Positions 27,110-35,910 of a DNA stretch of 64,000 nt are shown piece by piece (position 1 is the stretch's first letter; the number at the start of each line of letters is the position of its first letter). The stretch comes from Perkinsela sp. pyNocScin1. Lineage: Eukaryota; Euglenozoa; Kinetoplastea; Prokinetoplastida; Perkinselidae. The stretch is taken from the NCBI GenBank assembly GCA_964019655.1, contig CAXHTR010000008.1:868001-932000 (forward strand), read 5' to 3'. Under the pieces are notes generated by a model. The model did not search any database, had not been told where the DNA came from, and saw nothing but the letters and a program-made list of their open reading frames with translations. A program made the translations under genes and the position numbers.

Positions 27110-27289
27110 TCAGTTTGAAAATTGCCATCTCTTATACTTTTCCTCCTGCATTTTCCAATAGCGAGCCGCATTTGAAGAAAGTGACATTGCTGCATGCTTC
27201 CTACTTCGCGTTTCGAAACGTTGTGGCGTGCTATGCGGCCTTTGATAGAACACCTCGTCTCTGATGATCGATAGGTCCGAAGTGCGCAT
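27110..27289 (-). CDS. Very short protein resembling mitochondrial ribosomal protein bS21m
   Basis: 59 codons on the minus strand from ATG at 27289 to TGA at 27110. The segment LSIIRDEVFYQRPHSTPQRF, followed by basic ETRSRKHAAM, resembles the RRxxFYEKPxxRRxR core of bS21/MRPS21, with an Arg/Lys-rich helical tail (WKMQEEKYKRWQFSN). The N-terminal ~25 residues of typical bS21 are missing. The upstream coding strand carries a pyrimidine-rich tract ending CTTGCGCAG 14 bases before the ATG, as at other genes here. It follows the nucleoporin-like gene on the same strand and precedes tRNA-Asn. An overlapping 116-codon frame (27076-27426) has no recognisable features. Confidence 0.45.
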   Translation of the reverse strand: MRTSDLSIIRDEVFYQRPHSTPQRFETRSRKHAAMSLSSNAARYWKMQEEKYKRWQFSN

Positions 27290-27553
27290 GGAATTATCTC
27301 AATCTGCGCAAGGTTGAAGGCACAGAGTTTCACACAGGAGCGAGTTGACCTAAATCTCCTACATAGTACTACCTTTAGCAGGTACCGACATGTTTGTGCT
27401 ATCGTTTTAGATGAGGGAACGCTCATAAGTAGTGTGATAAAATGAAGAAACTTGAGAATTACAAGAAACGGCAGGATTTATTCATATTCGCTGCTGCATA
27501 ACACACGAAAACTAACGGAGGAAGCATGAAATATGACCACCGGCCACACTAGG

Positions 27554-30001
27554 CTAGGAGCTAGTCTGGAAGGGATTTATTTTGCTTGGGGTCGCACCGT
27601 CCGGCGATCCTGACGAAGAAAATGCTTGGGAAGAGGGCTGAGAAAAGACTGTTTCAAAGGGGTTGTTAACATTTTTTACGTCTCCCGGGGTCTTTACAAA
27701 GCTTGCTGCAAATGGATTACCCTGAAGACCGAATGGATTTGAATCTTTCGTGCTTTTCACTTGCTCATTCATCGGGGCAAATGGGTTTGATGCTGCACCC
27801 TTGCTTCCAGAGTCTAGCATTGAGAATGCGAAGGGGTTATTCTGCACAGCACTTGTACTTCCACTCGTAAACGGGGAGCTCACGTTGCCTGAGCCAGCTG
27901 ACAGGCCTTGTGTGCTACCTAGCGAGAAGGGATTTGACTTTTTGGATTCCTCCTCCGTGGCTGCCTGAGACAACGCCGGTTTACTTGATGAAGGTAAAGC
28001 AAATGCAGCCTTTCCGTCTTCATTTGTTTTAAAGCTTTGCGTATTTGGCATCGAAAAGGGGTTGTTTTCAGCACTGCTTGCGGCCTTAGATAAGGGTGGA
28101 TTAACTATTTTTGATTCTGGATTTGCTATTGATCCTGTTATAATACTAAAGGGTGATTGTGGCTTTTCTTCTATTCCCTGGGGCTTGGCTTCGGCGTTCG
28201 CATCTGGCTTGGTCGTATTTAAACCGAAGCCGAAAATGTTGTTTGAGCTCTCGTTTGATGTCGCTGGCTTGCTCAGCATGAAGGCATTGGAGTTAGCTGA
28301 TGGGACTTTGCTTTCTGACGGAAGTGTAAAGCTTGGAGCCGGCTTCGCAGCACTCGTCAGCAAACTACTGCCAGGATTATCGGATGCTTGCCCGAAAGTC
28401 GGGCCCTGTGTGCAAGATATGTTATTCGTGGATATATCTGTGCCGCTTGAAGGCAGTGTATTTATAACGAATGGGTTTGATCCTTTTACTGAAAATGGAT
28501 TATTCCCTATATTTACGGTTTCCGAGTCTTTTTTATCTGAAAGTGCATGTGTGGATTGAACAAATGGATTCTTCGAATCAGCAGTAACGGCGGTCCTTGC
28601 AGTATCAATTGAGCTATTAAGGCCGAAAGAAAATGCTTTATCGCCGATGTTTGCTCGCTCGGTGTCATTTTTAACCTCTGTCAGCAGGCTTCCCGAGGCA
28701 GCAAACACATTGCTTGCGCTCCCATCTTTCGATGGTGCAAGGATTGAGACATTTTCAGCAGAATCTTTTTTCTCCGTTGTGGATACAAATGAATTCAGCA
28801 CCGATTTCGGGGTGGATTGGGCAGGAACTATGCTGCTCGTGGTATCTTTAGAGGCTTGGATATTAAGAACAGGTTGTATGCCCCCGGTAACTCCAGTTGA
28901 TAAGCCTTTTGAGAATGAAAAGGGGGAAGAGCCTGCCTCTTTTACCGCATTGGGCTTCAAGAAGCCGGAATCTGGTGCATTTCTTGACTGAAAAGCAGAC
29001 GTGAACGGATTCTTGTCTTGGAATTGATTTTTCGAAGCTTCGTTTGGAGCTGCGAAGAAAGATGACGCTTGCGGCATTGTCGAGCTAGTATCTTTTGGTG
29101 CCACTTCGCTTTTCGTGGATGCAAACACTGTGCTGCTGTCAGAGGGCTTTGCGAAGGGATTGGGCTGAAAGGTGCTTGTGGAACTCTTATAGAGATTTCC
29201 TGGAGCAAAAGGAAAAGTGTTGCTTGCAGGTTTATCAACAAATTCTTCGTTGGTATCGTCGGACTTCGTGAGAATTGGCTTTTCGGTCGACGCAAGGTCG
29301 AACGGGTTGCCGTCTCCGCGCTTTACATTTAAAGCATTTGTTTCTCGTGATGGAGCCTCTTGAGTGGCAAAGCCCAGGTTAGATGTGTCGAAAGAAAACG
29401 GTTTCGAAGCAAATGCAGAGCTGTCAGTGGTATTCTTTACTGAAGATACTTGCTCGTTTGACGTCACAGTATTCGAAGTCTTGCCTCCGTGGTCACCGGA
29501 AATTGTGGACGGCGGAACATCAACTTTTTTCGTTTCATCACCTTCTGAAGATTCTATGATCTGTGGAGGGGTTACTTTGATGCCATGCTTTTCCAGAATA
29601 GATACGATACCGTCATATTCTTCCTTCAGATCCTCATCTCCGTAAGCTTGCTCGAGAACAAACCTGAGCATTTCAACAATATCACGGTTTTTGAAAGATT
29701 CTACGACATCTTGCATTTCTTCGAGCTCTGAGCGCAACCTTTTTTTAGCTTTTTGCGCTTCATTCCTCTCCGCTTTCAGACCTTTGATCTGATTTGCAGT
29801 CTGATTTTTGCGTTGCTCCTCTAACCGCTCGATATAAATTTGGATATCCTTCAGAAATGCTGAAAACATGAGGCTCATCTCTCTGAATTCAGGATTTGTT
29901 TCCTGCAAGTTTTGTATTTCCTCAGCAGAAAATACTGGGTCAACCAGCTTGCCAAGCGCGGTGTTTTCAATTTCATCCGCGTTTCCTCTCGAGCGTTTCA
30001 T
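27554..30001 (-). CDS. NPF/FG-repeat nucleoporin-like protein
   Basis: 815 residues on the minus strand from ATG at 30001 (MKRSRGNADEIENTALGK) to TAG at 27554. An N-terminal charged coiled coil (about 20-110: LKAERNEAQKAKKRLRSELE) precedes a long Ser/Asn/Pro/Lys-rich disordered region with about 14 NPF motifs (NPFDLA, NPFAKP, NPFSMP, NPFGLQ and others) plus PFSF, FSFG and FGFG variants. It ends INPFQTSS. The pattern fits an FG-type nucleoporin in which NPF largely replaces FG. An EH-domain-binding endocytic protein is the alternative, because NPF is the EH ligand. The basic KRSR start may be a nuclear signal. It is AT-rich compared with neighbours. Confidence 0.65.
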   Translation of the reverse strand: MKRSRGNADEIENTALGKLVDPVFSAEEIQNLQETNPEFREMSLMFSAFLKDIQIYIERLEEQRKNQTANQIKGLKAERNEAQKAKKRLRSELEEMQDVVESFKNRDIVEMLRFVLEQAYGDEDLKEEYDGIVSILEKHGIKVTPPQIIESSEGDETKKVDVPPSTISGDHGGKTSNTVTSNEQVSSVKNTTDSSAFASKPFSFDTSNLGFATQEAPSRETNALNVKRGDGNPFDLASTEKPILTKSDDTNEEFVDKPASNTFPFAPGNLYKSSTSTFQPNPFAKPSDSSTVFASTKSEVAPKDTSSTMPQASSFFAAPNEASKNQFQDKNPFTSAFQSRNAPDSGFLKPNAVKEAGSSPFSFSKGLSTGVTGGIQPVLNIQASKDTTSSIVPAQSTPKSVLNSFVSTTEKKDSAENVSILAPSKDGSASNVFAASGSLLTEVKNDTERANIGDKAFSFGLNSSIDTARTAVTADSKNPFVQSTHALSDKKDSETVNIGNNPFSVKGSNPFVINTLPSSGTDISTNNISCTQGPTFGQASDNPGSSLLTSAAKPAPSFTLPSESKVPSANSNAFMLSKPATSNESSNNIFGFGLNTTKPDANAEAKPQGIEEKPQSPFSIITGSIANPESKIVNPPLSKAASSAENNPFSMPNTQSFKTNEDGKAAFALPSSSKPALSQAATEEESKKSNPFSLGSTQGLSAGSGNVSSPFTSGSTSAVQNNPFAFSMLDSGSKGAASNPFAPMNEQVKSTKDSNPFGLQGNPFAASFVKTPGDVKNVNNPFETVFSQPSSQAFSSSGSPDGATPSKINPFQTSS

Positions 30002-30258
30002 AGTGCTGATAGTAATGATACACGAAAAAGTCAATGTACAGTGGAAAAAGTTTGAAGTTAATAATAATGTGAACTCATCAATAAATTACGCTACAATTGC
30101 GTACTAAAATACTTACTCAAATTTAATTAGAAATTTTTCGCAAGCAAAATTATCAAGTATTGCTGACGAAGTGCAGAGATGGATGAGTTTTTCTAATTGA
30201 GGGCTGCTCACTTCCTATAATCTTACAAACGAATAAGTTTCGGTATTATAATTAAAAA
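30002..30258. promoter_or_regulatory. Divergent strand-switch region between the NPF-repeat gene and the PDI-like gene
   Basis: This 257-base, strongly AT-rich gap separates two divergent clusters and is a likely bidirectional start region by position. No open frame, tRNA or repeat of note is seen. Confidence 0.45.
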
Positions 30259-31395
30259 ATGTTGTACAACTTCTTCTTGAGGCTGGTTACTGTGCAGATA
30301 ATCAGCTGTATGAACTTCAATGCTAATGACGGAATTATTACACCTAGCTCCCTCGAAACACTTCAGTCAGAGCTCAAAAACTCTGACTTACCAGTCATTT
30401 TATTACTCTATGCTCCTTGGTGTGGCCATTGTGTCAGGTCAAAGCCAGAATTTTCTCTCCTGGCACGTGAAGCATCAGGACTTATTAGAGTGTTCGCTGT
30501 TGATGCACATGAGTGCGCGGAAGTTGCCAAATTTTACAAAGTTAAAGGCTTTCCAACAATTATTCGATACGACTCGGGAAGTAAAGCTAGTTGGACTTAC
30601 TATCAAGGTAAAAGAGAAGCGCATGCTATGATTCAGTCTGTGATGCGCAAGATCCAGTGGAACGTGAGAAGTTTGCGGAATAATTCGGACATTCATGAGT
30701 TTTTCTTGAGTGATAGAAATGTTACTCAAGGGCTTTTACTCTTTACCGAAAAAATTGAATGTCCATCTATTTTTAAACTTGTCTCAGCAAAGCTTCACCC
30801 ATCGATTCGATGCTTTACAATAAATAAAGTCTGGCGTCAAAAATTAGATATTATTGAGAAAAGTGTTCCAGAAAAATATCCATCGATATATTTGATGCGG
30901 AAGAACGGACCAAATGAAGCCTCGTTGATACATTTCAGTCAGATGTATTCCGGAAAGTTTACAGTCCAAAATATAATAAAGTTTGCATCAGAAGTACCAG
31001 GCTCTAAGAATATGACTGTATCTACGAAAGAGCAGTTTCCTATTTTTAATGAAGAGTCCCTGGGGAAGTTGTGCGTTGAGCACTACTGCGTTCTTCCTAT
31101 CGCTAAAAATGAAGATAATTCATCTATGAATCTCATTTTAGAACGAGTTTCGTCGAATTTTGCATCTGATAGGCTAATATTCTTCCATCAGACTTCCCAC
31201 GAAGCTTTTCTGCGCTATCTACCCATGATTGACCTCGATGGCGAGTCTGTGTCAGTGATTATTTTCAAAAAAACGGCCAGTGGTATAAAGTATCATGTAG
31301 AGGTGCTCGAAGGTCTCACTGAAAATTCTGAGAACAGAATGAACAAATTGTTCGAAAATTTTCTGACAGGAAACATTCATTTGGCTCGAGCTTAG
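30259..31395 (+). CDS. PDI-like thioredoxin-domain protein
   Basis: 378 residues from ATG at 30259. A hydrophobic N-terminus (LYNFFLRLVTVQIISC) can act as a signal peptide. One thioredoxin domain carries the redox motif YAPWCGHC (active cysteines 55 and 58) and the cis-Pro loop GFPTIIRY. The remaining 240 residues have no second CxxC and may form redox-inactive thioredoxin-like folds. It would form or shuffle disulfides in the secretory pathway. No KDEL-like tail is present (it ends NIHLARA), so retention in the ER must rely on something else. First gene of its cluster. Confidence 0.85.
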   Translation: MLYNFFLRLVTVQIISCMNFNANDGIITPSSLETLQSELKNSDLPVILLLYAPWCGHCVRSKPEFSLLAREASGLIRVFAVDAHECAEVAKFYKVKGFPTIIRYDSGSKASWTYYQGKREAHAMIQSVMRKIQWNVRSLRNNSDIHEFFLSDRNVTQGLLLFTEKIECPSIFKLVSAKLHPSIRCFTINKVWRQKLDIIEKSVPEKYPSIYLMRKNGPNEASLIHFSQMYSGKFTVQNIIKFASEVPGSKNMTVSTKEQFPIFNEESLGKLCVEHYCVLPIAKNEDNSSMNLILERVSSNFASDRLIFFHQTSHEAFLRYLPMIDLDGESVSVIIFKKTASGIKYHVEVLEGLTENSENRMNKLFENFLTGNIHLARA

Positions 31396-31501
31396 AAGTA
31401 GGCTTATCGTGCTATGCAGCATTCTTATGAGTATACAATGTGTATTTCACATCATGTAGAAACAAGATAACAATTTCTTTTAAAACGGAAATAACGTATC
31501 A

Positions 31502-31648
31502 ATGAAAGATATTACTGAGCAGAGTAGCCTTCTACAAACAATAAAGCACTACCCCCATATTGCTCTTTACATCCTCGCTTATGTTATTCTGGGCTACTAC
31601 ATCTTCATGTACTACATGGAAAAATTTCTCTGTTTTCTCAAAGGTTAA
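31502..31648 (+). CDS. Small membrane-segment reading frame overlapping the ALG1 start
   Basis: 48 codons from the first ATG after the PDI-like gene (31502) to TAA at 31646-31648. The product has a polar start (MKDITEQSSLL) and a strongly hydrophobic, Tyr-rich helix (HIALYILAYVILGYYIFMYY). It overlaps the ALG1 frame by 68 bases in a different phase. It may be a separate small membrane protein, an upstream regulatory frame, or the true N-terminus of ALG1 joined by a frame change near 31646. No homologue is recognised. Confidence 0.3.
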   Translation: MKDITEQSSLLQTIKHYPHIALYILAYVILGYYIFMYYMEKFLCFLKG

Positions 31649-33497
31649 ACTACAGCTAATAGTCGTGACCTTGTGTGGGTGCTTTGGCGCAAGAACTTGC
31701 TTTACTTTCATTGCAGTATGTATCGCAGTGCAGAGCTTGTTTCTCGTATCTACGGTAATTTTTGGGAAGCATAGAAGCTTCGGTAAATGCGAGCGACTCG
31801 TAGTCGTCGTGGGTGGTGATTTGTCGAAAGCAACAAGAATGCAATATCATATTGCCAGTGCAATGAGATATCGAAGTATACAAGCAGGCCAAAAGTTGGT
31901 CATAAATGTCTTGGCATACGAAAATACGAACGCATGTATGCATAGCATTCGCGATTGCATCAAAAATAGTCAAATTGAAATTTCGCTTTTTAGCGAGTGG
32001 AGCTTTTCGCTTTCTCTGTCAGAAAGCATCATAGCTGCGAAGATTTCGAGAATACGTCCCGTAGTTGCCTGGCTTCGTCGCCCCATAAGATTTATTCAAA
32101 AGTGTCTTCAGAAAATCATGATCAGACCGCAACGCTTAATTCTTCAGACATATCTGAGAGCCTATCGCTTCATTCTTCTGCCTATTCTTCGATTCGTATG
32201 GCTCTGCGACACCCTTCTACTTTCGGAGAACCTGCTGCGAGAAAGCACTAGCATTTTAGTCCAAAACCCGCCAAGCGTTCCTGCGCTCTTAATCTTACAG
32301 CCCTTGGCAAAGCTATTTGGATGCAAGCTGATTGTCGATTGGCACAACGTCGGCACTACAATTTTGAAATACGAGAGTTTCAAAAACGATAGGCTCTACA
32401 AATCGCTTGAGAAGTACCTTCTACGAAAGCCAGGGAATATCTTCACTTCAATATGCACGATGAAGAACTTTGATGTGGTCTTATTTGTGCACTTCTGCTT
32501 TGAGATCTTTTTTGGGAAAGGAGACATTAATATCGTGGTCTCAGCGCGAATGCAGGAGTTCCTCACCAAGCTCTATTCCCTATCTATTTTTGATCGCCTT
32601 CGGTACGCGATATACGTTGCATGCTCCTCTGATCTACACACTGATTCAGTTTCGCAAGTTCCAGCAGCTGGATCGATTGTTGGAAACTTCATCATTTTCA
32701 GAGACCTACCTCTCAAAACCATGAAGCACCTCAACAAATCTTCATTTTCTATAAGCAAGCACGAAGAGCTAGTGCAGAAATATTGGGATATCTTATCGAA
32801 AAGCATTCGCGAGAGTTTCATCCTCATTATGAGCTGCAGCTGGTCATGTGATGACGACCTTGAGTTTTTCTACGCAATGCTTGAGATAATCTTCCGAAAA
32901 AGCAATCACGAGGAGAGCGATCCTTCAGCGAATATCCATTTCATTGTTACTGGAACTGGTCCATCCCATCATAGATTTCTTCAAAAATTGAGAAATTCAA
33001 GAATAACAGAATTGGAGGCAATCCAAGAAGAGAGCAACAGCCCATCCGAGGACAGCTCATCATGTACGGTGCACTACAGATCGCAAGCACTGACATCAAT
33101 TTACTTTCATTCCTATGATGGATATTTAGAAGCGCTGAGCCGATCCCATATTGGAATTTCACTTCACCGCTCCTCCTCGATGCTCGACTTGCCAATGAAG
33201 GTGGTGGAATACTCTTCATGCGGTGTTCCCAGCATCGCTCTGGACTATCCGGGCATGGAAGAAGGCATGCAGTACTTGAATGAGGAAGATAATCAACGTT
33301 ACAAGATTGGATGGACATCACATACCCCTCAGGAGATGGCGGGGCAAATACAGCAATGTGCTGCATCGCATGCGTCAAAATATGATGTGTTTTATAGTGA
33401 TATAGCGGAAAACGTTCGGCGAATGCACGTCACACCATCAAATTCGTGGGAGGAGAAATGGGATGCCCTGATTGCACCCATACTTGATTTAGTGTAA
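31581..33497 (+). CDS. ALG1: ALG1 beta-1,4-mannosyltransferase
   Basis: 638 residues from the first in-frame ATG at 31581. ALG1 motifs are in order: an N-terminal membrane anchor (LFLVSTVIF), VVVVGGDLSKATRMQYH, LVQNPPSVPALL, LIVDWHNVGTTIL, and the GT33 C-terminal donor site ISLHRSSSMLDLPMKVVEYS. The enzyme adds the first mannose to GlcNAc2-PP-dolichol on the cytosolic ER face. Phosphomannomutase at 49067 feeds the same donor pool. It is about 180 residues longer than usual, with extra segments around 160-230 and 430-520. The N-terminus is uncertain because of the overlapping frame at 31502. Confidence 0.9.
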   Translation: MLFWATTSSCTTWKNFSVFSKVKLQLIVVTLCGCFGARTCFTFIAVCIAVQSLFLVSTVIFGKHRSFGKCERLVVVVGGDLSKATRMQYHIASAMRYRSIQAGQKLVINVLAYENTNACMHSIRDCIKNSQIEISLFSEWSFSLSLSESIIAAKISRIRPVVAWLRRPIRFIQKCLQKIMIRPQRLILQTYLRAYRFILLPILRFVWLCDTLLLSENLLRESTSILVQNPPSVPALLILQPLAKLFGCKLIVDWHNVGTTILKYESFKNDRLYKSLEKYLLRKPGNIFTSICTMKNFDVVLFVHFCFEIFFGKGDINIVVSARMQEFLTKLYSLSIFDRLRYAIYVACSSDLHTDSVSQVPAAGSIVGNFIIFRDLPLKTMKHLNKSSFSISKHEELVQKYWDILSKSIRESFILIMSCSWSCDDDLEFFYAMLEIIFRKSNHEESDPSANIHFIVTGTGPSHHRFLQKLRNSRITELEAIQEESNSPSEDSSSCTVHYRSQALTSIYFHSYDGYLEALSRSHIGISLHRSSSMLDLPMKVVEYSSCGVPSIALDYPGMEEGMQYLNEEDNQRYKIGWTSHTPQEMAGQIQQCAASHASKYDVFYSDIAENVRRMHVTPSNSWEEKWDALIAPILDLV

Positions 33498-33633
33498 GTT
33501 TTGATCACGACGAGTGCTTTCCGCTCTTAAATGAGCGTTTTCATAGTAAATCACCTTTTAGGACTATTCTTAGAAATAGATAGAGTCTCATAGAGTAGAG
33601 GCCGCAGATAATTGGAGAAGATAGATTTTAGAT

Positions 33634-34593
33634 ATGCAGCGACTAGAGCATACACAGACCTCATTGGCTGGCCTATTTTGTCTTTCGATAGCCTGCATGC
33701 GAATTTATGCATGTGTTGAGCTTGAGGAACCCACGCTCGAAGAGATAAGCGCCGTTTTTGATGATAGCTTTCTGAGCGAACTTGACGAAAGCTATTTTGA
33801 AGCAATTCCAGAGCCCGAGGCCGACCTCGCGACTGAAGTTCAAACACTCAAGAGAAAGTGGGATTCAAGCTTCAGCGACTTAGACGAAATGTCAACGAGC
33901 TCAGCAGATCTGAGCTCTGACGACTTCCACCTAGAGGAGATTGAGCCGATAAGCCCGGCTTACGATATCGAGAATGCTAGCCTCTCTCCAGTTAAAAAGC
34001 GCAGGAGGCTAATAAACGACTGCGCTGAACACGATGCAAAGCCAACCTTTTCGAGCTGGGACGTCCATTCTGATGATTCATGGGACGCCCTTCCAGCGTT
34101 CGAAGAAGTCAAAACCGCATCAGCTCCTGATAGCTGGGATATGAGCCCTATAAAGAGCTCTGTTTCTATGCCATACACACTCTCCTCCCCGCAGTCTGCG
34201 CGCAACCCGATCGGAAACATTCTGAGCAACGGTATTCATACGACTGAGGGAGGGAGCGCGGCGCCTAAGTACGCGTGCCGCGCCTGTGGCAAGGATCTGA
34301 AAGGACACCAGCACACACCAACGATGCACTTCATGCTGCCCAAGCATGAGAAATGCTGGCACCGCATCGCAGCTGATGCGGACATGTCCTTGGAGACCTC
34401 AAAGAAACTGTATCCTCCACAATTCATGGAAAAGACAGCGAAAAAGAATGAATTTGCATGCAAAAAATGTGGACAACGTGGCTCAAAGCGGAAGATTCTG
34501 GCCCATGTCATGGGCGCGAAGTGCAGCAAGCTACGCGACGAGTACTCACGCGCTATGGCGTGGAACGGTATTGAGGAAGCGCACAGCGCTTAG
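33634..34593 (+). CDS. Uncharacterised protein with two C-terminal zinc-finger-like motifs
   Basis: 319 residues from ATG at 33634, two bases after a TTTTAG. Not recognised. A hydrophobic stretch (TSLAGLFCLSIACMRIYACV) near the start resembles a signal sequence, yet the rest looks nuclear: an acidic region, a basic patch (SPVKKRRRLIN, about 121-130), and C-terminal YACRACGKDLKGHQH...HEKCWHR and FACKKCGQRGSKRK...GAKCS, each able to bind zinc. A downstream Met at residue 23 would remove the hydrophobic part. Possible DNA- or RNA-binding protein; function unknown. Confidence 0.55.
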   Translation: MQRLEHTQTSLAGLFCLSIACMRIYACVELEEPTLEEISAVFDDSFLSELDESYFEAIPEPEADLATEVQTLKRKWDSSFSDLDEMSTSSADLSSDDFHLEEIEPISPAYDIENASLSPVKKRRRLINDCAEHDAKPTFSSWDVHSDDSWDALPAFEEVKTASAPDSWDMSPIKSSVSMPYTLSSPQSARNPIGNILSNGIHTTEGGSAAPKYACRACGKDLKGHQHTPTMHFMLPKHEKCWHRIAADADMSLETSKKLYPPQFMEKTAKKNEFACKKCGQRGSKRKILAHVMGAKCSKLRDEYSRAMAWNGIEEAHSA

Positions 34594-34777
34594 TCCCATT
34601 GGTGCCACCCACGATGTGCATGAGCGACCATTGTCCCACTCGATTAGATTAGATGTTGAATTCCCGTTATCTATAAACGTATACTAAATTAATTTACGCT
34701 ACGCGAGCACAAGTACTTCAAAAATTTAGGCAGGTGCTTCAAATTTTGTTGAGCAATTCATTTTTCCACAAATTAAC

Positions 34778-35812
34778 ATGGACGTTCAGCAGATTCTTGA
34801 TTCGCTCCAGCAGATCATTGCGAGCTATTCTCCTTCAGACAACAGCAGTGCGCTCTTTGCCCAGCTTCAGAAAGATGCGCTCGCGCTCATTTGCCATGAA
34901 TCTGTGCTTCCAGAGGATAAGTTGACGATTGCAGGCCTTTTACCGCCAGCCCTTCTCTCAGCCAAGATAATTCAGACTTTGATCGAAGAGACATCCCCCA
35001 CTGCAGAAACGCTTGGTGCGCTCATCAAGGGTATGTGCAATGTGCCATGCGAGGAAGCCTCTGCCATGGAGGAGCGCAAGCAGTGGCTCAGCGGCTTTTG
35101 GCAGTCGAAATCCGTCAGTTTCACACCAGATGATCAGTATGCACTCGCAATTCACTACCTATCCTGCTTCAGTTCTGACGAAACCCTCGCCTCAGGCGAT
35201 GTAGACACCCTCATTCAACAGCTGCGCTTTTGCTTCCAATGTGCAATTGAGCACTACGCCGCGGAAAAGTTCAAATTTGTCCCAGAAAGCATTCAAAAGC
35301 TCTTGCATTCATCGGCCGTTGCGCTTTTCCTCAAAGCGACCGCGACACACAGCTCCTCTGAAGCAAAGAGTATGCTTGCATTACTTGACTTTTTGCACAA
35401 CACAGTGTTCAGCGGCAAATTAGACGACTTTGAAGCCTTTTCCGAGTCGTGGGGCATTCCGCGCCAAGCGATGGAGCTGCTCGCCCGAGAAATGGCCCTG
35501 TACTTCTGCATCACACAAAGCACAGAGAACACCATTCCATTTGCGAAGGTTCACGCGATTCTCACTGGAACAACAGGAATCAGCGATGCAGATGCCTTCA
35601 AACAGCTCCACGACAACAAAGTCATTCGCCACTCGATGTTTGTTGACAACGCCTGCAAGCTTGATGAGGTTGCTCACAGCATTGTTCTCAGCGCATGTGC
35701 GGTGCGCACTGTGCCGAAGCAAACGGCGAGTAGCCTTGTTGACACGCTGACGCACTGGAAGTCACTCATTCGAGGCGCTATGGCCGTGTCGGGACAGAAG
35801 GAGAGTGCGTAA
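34778..35812 (+). CDS. eIF3m-like PCI-domain protein
   Basis: 344 residues from ATG at 34778, largely helical. The C-terminal 120 residues match the winged-helix end of PCI proteins and are most like eIF3m: REMALYFCITQSTENTIPFA, a helix pair, then NKVIRHSMFVDNACKLDEVA and a final helix with SSLVDTLTHWKSLIRGAM, corresponding to the eIF3m end (LYDTLNAWKQNL). eIF3m supports the eIF3 core in translation initiation. A CSN7 or proteasome-lid PCI subunit is the alternative. No catalytic motif is expected in this family. Confidence 0.5.
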   Translation: MDVQQILDSLQQIIASYSPSDNSSALFAQLQKDALALICHESVLPEDKLTIAGLLPPALLSAKIIQTLIEETSPTAETLGALIKGMCNVPCEEASAMEERKQWLSGFWQSKSVSFTPDDQYALAIHYLSCFSSDETLASGDVDTLIQQLRFCFQCAIEHYAAEKFKFVPESIQKLLHSSAVALFLKATATHSSSEAKSMLALLDFLHNTVFSGKLDDFEAFSESWGIPRQAMELLAREMALYFCITQSTENTIPFAKVHAILTGTTGISDADAFKQLHDNKVIRHSMFVDNACKLDEVAHSIVLSACAVRTVPKQTASSLVDTLTHWKSLIRGAMAVSGQKESA

Positions 35813-35910
35813 CTTTTCCAGTGCACACTTCTGCGCACACTATTAGCAAGAATCTGTATAATCCCCTTACTTTTTTAATAATTTACGCAGTTGTAATGCA
35901 ATAGCCACGC

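Noticed and set aside
27261..27270. TGATGATCG, as in box C of U3 snoRNA
   Set aside because: No box A, no box D and no U3-like 5' part were found; the stretch is better read as the minus-strand bS21m-like frame.
27076..27426. 116-codon minus-strand frame overlapping the bS21m-like frame
   Set aside because: Cys/Arg-rich text without family resemblance; the shorter overlapping frame has the better acceptor site and recognisable motif.
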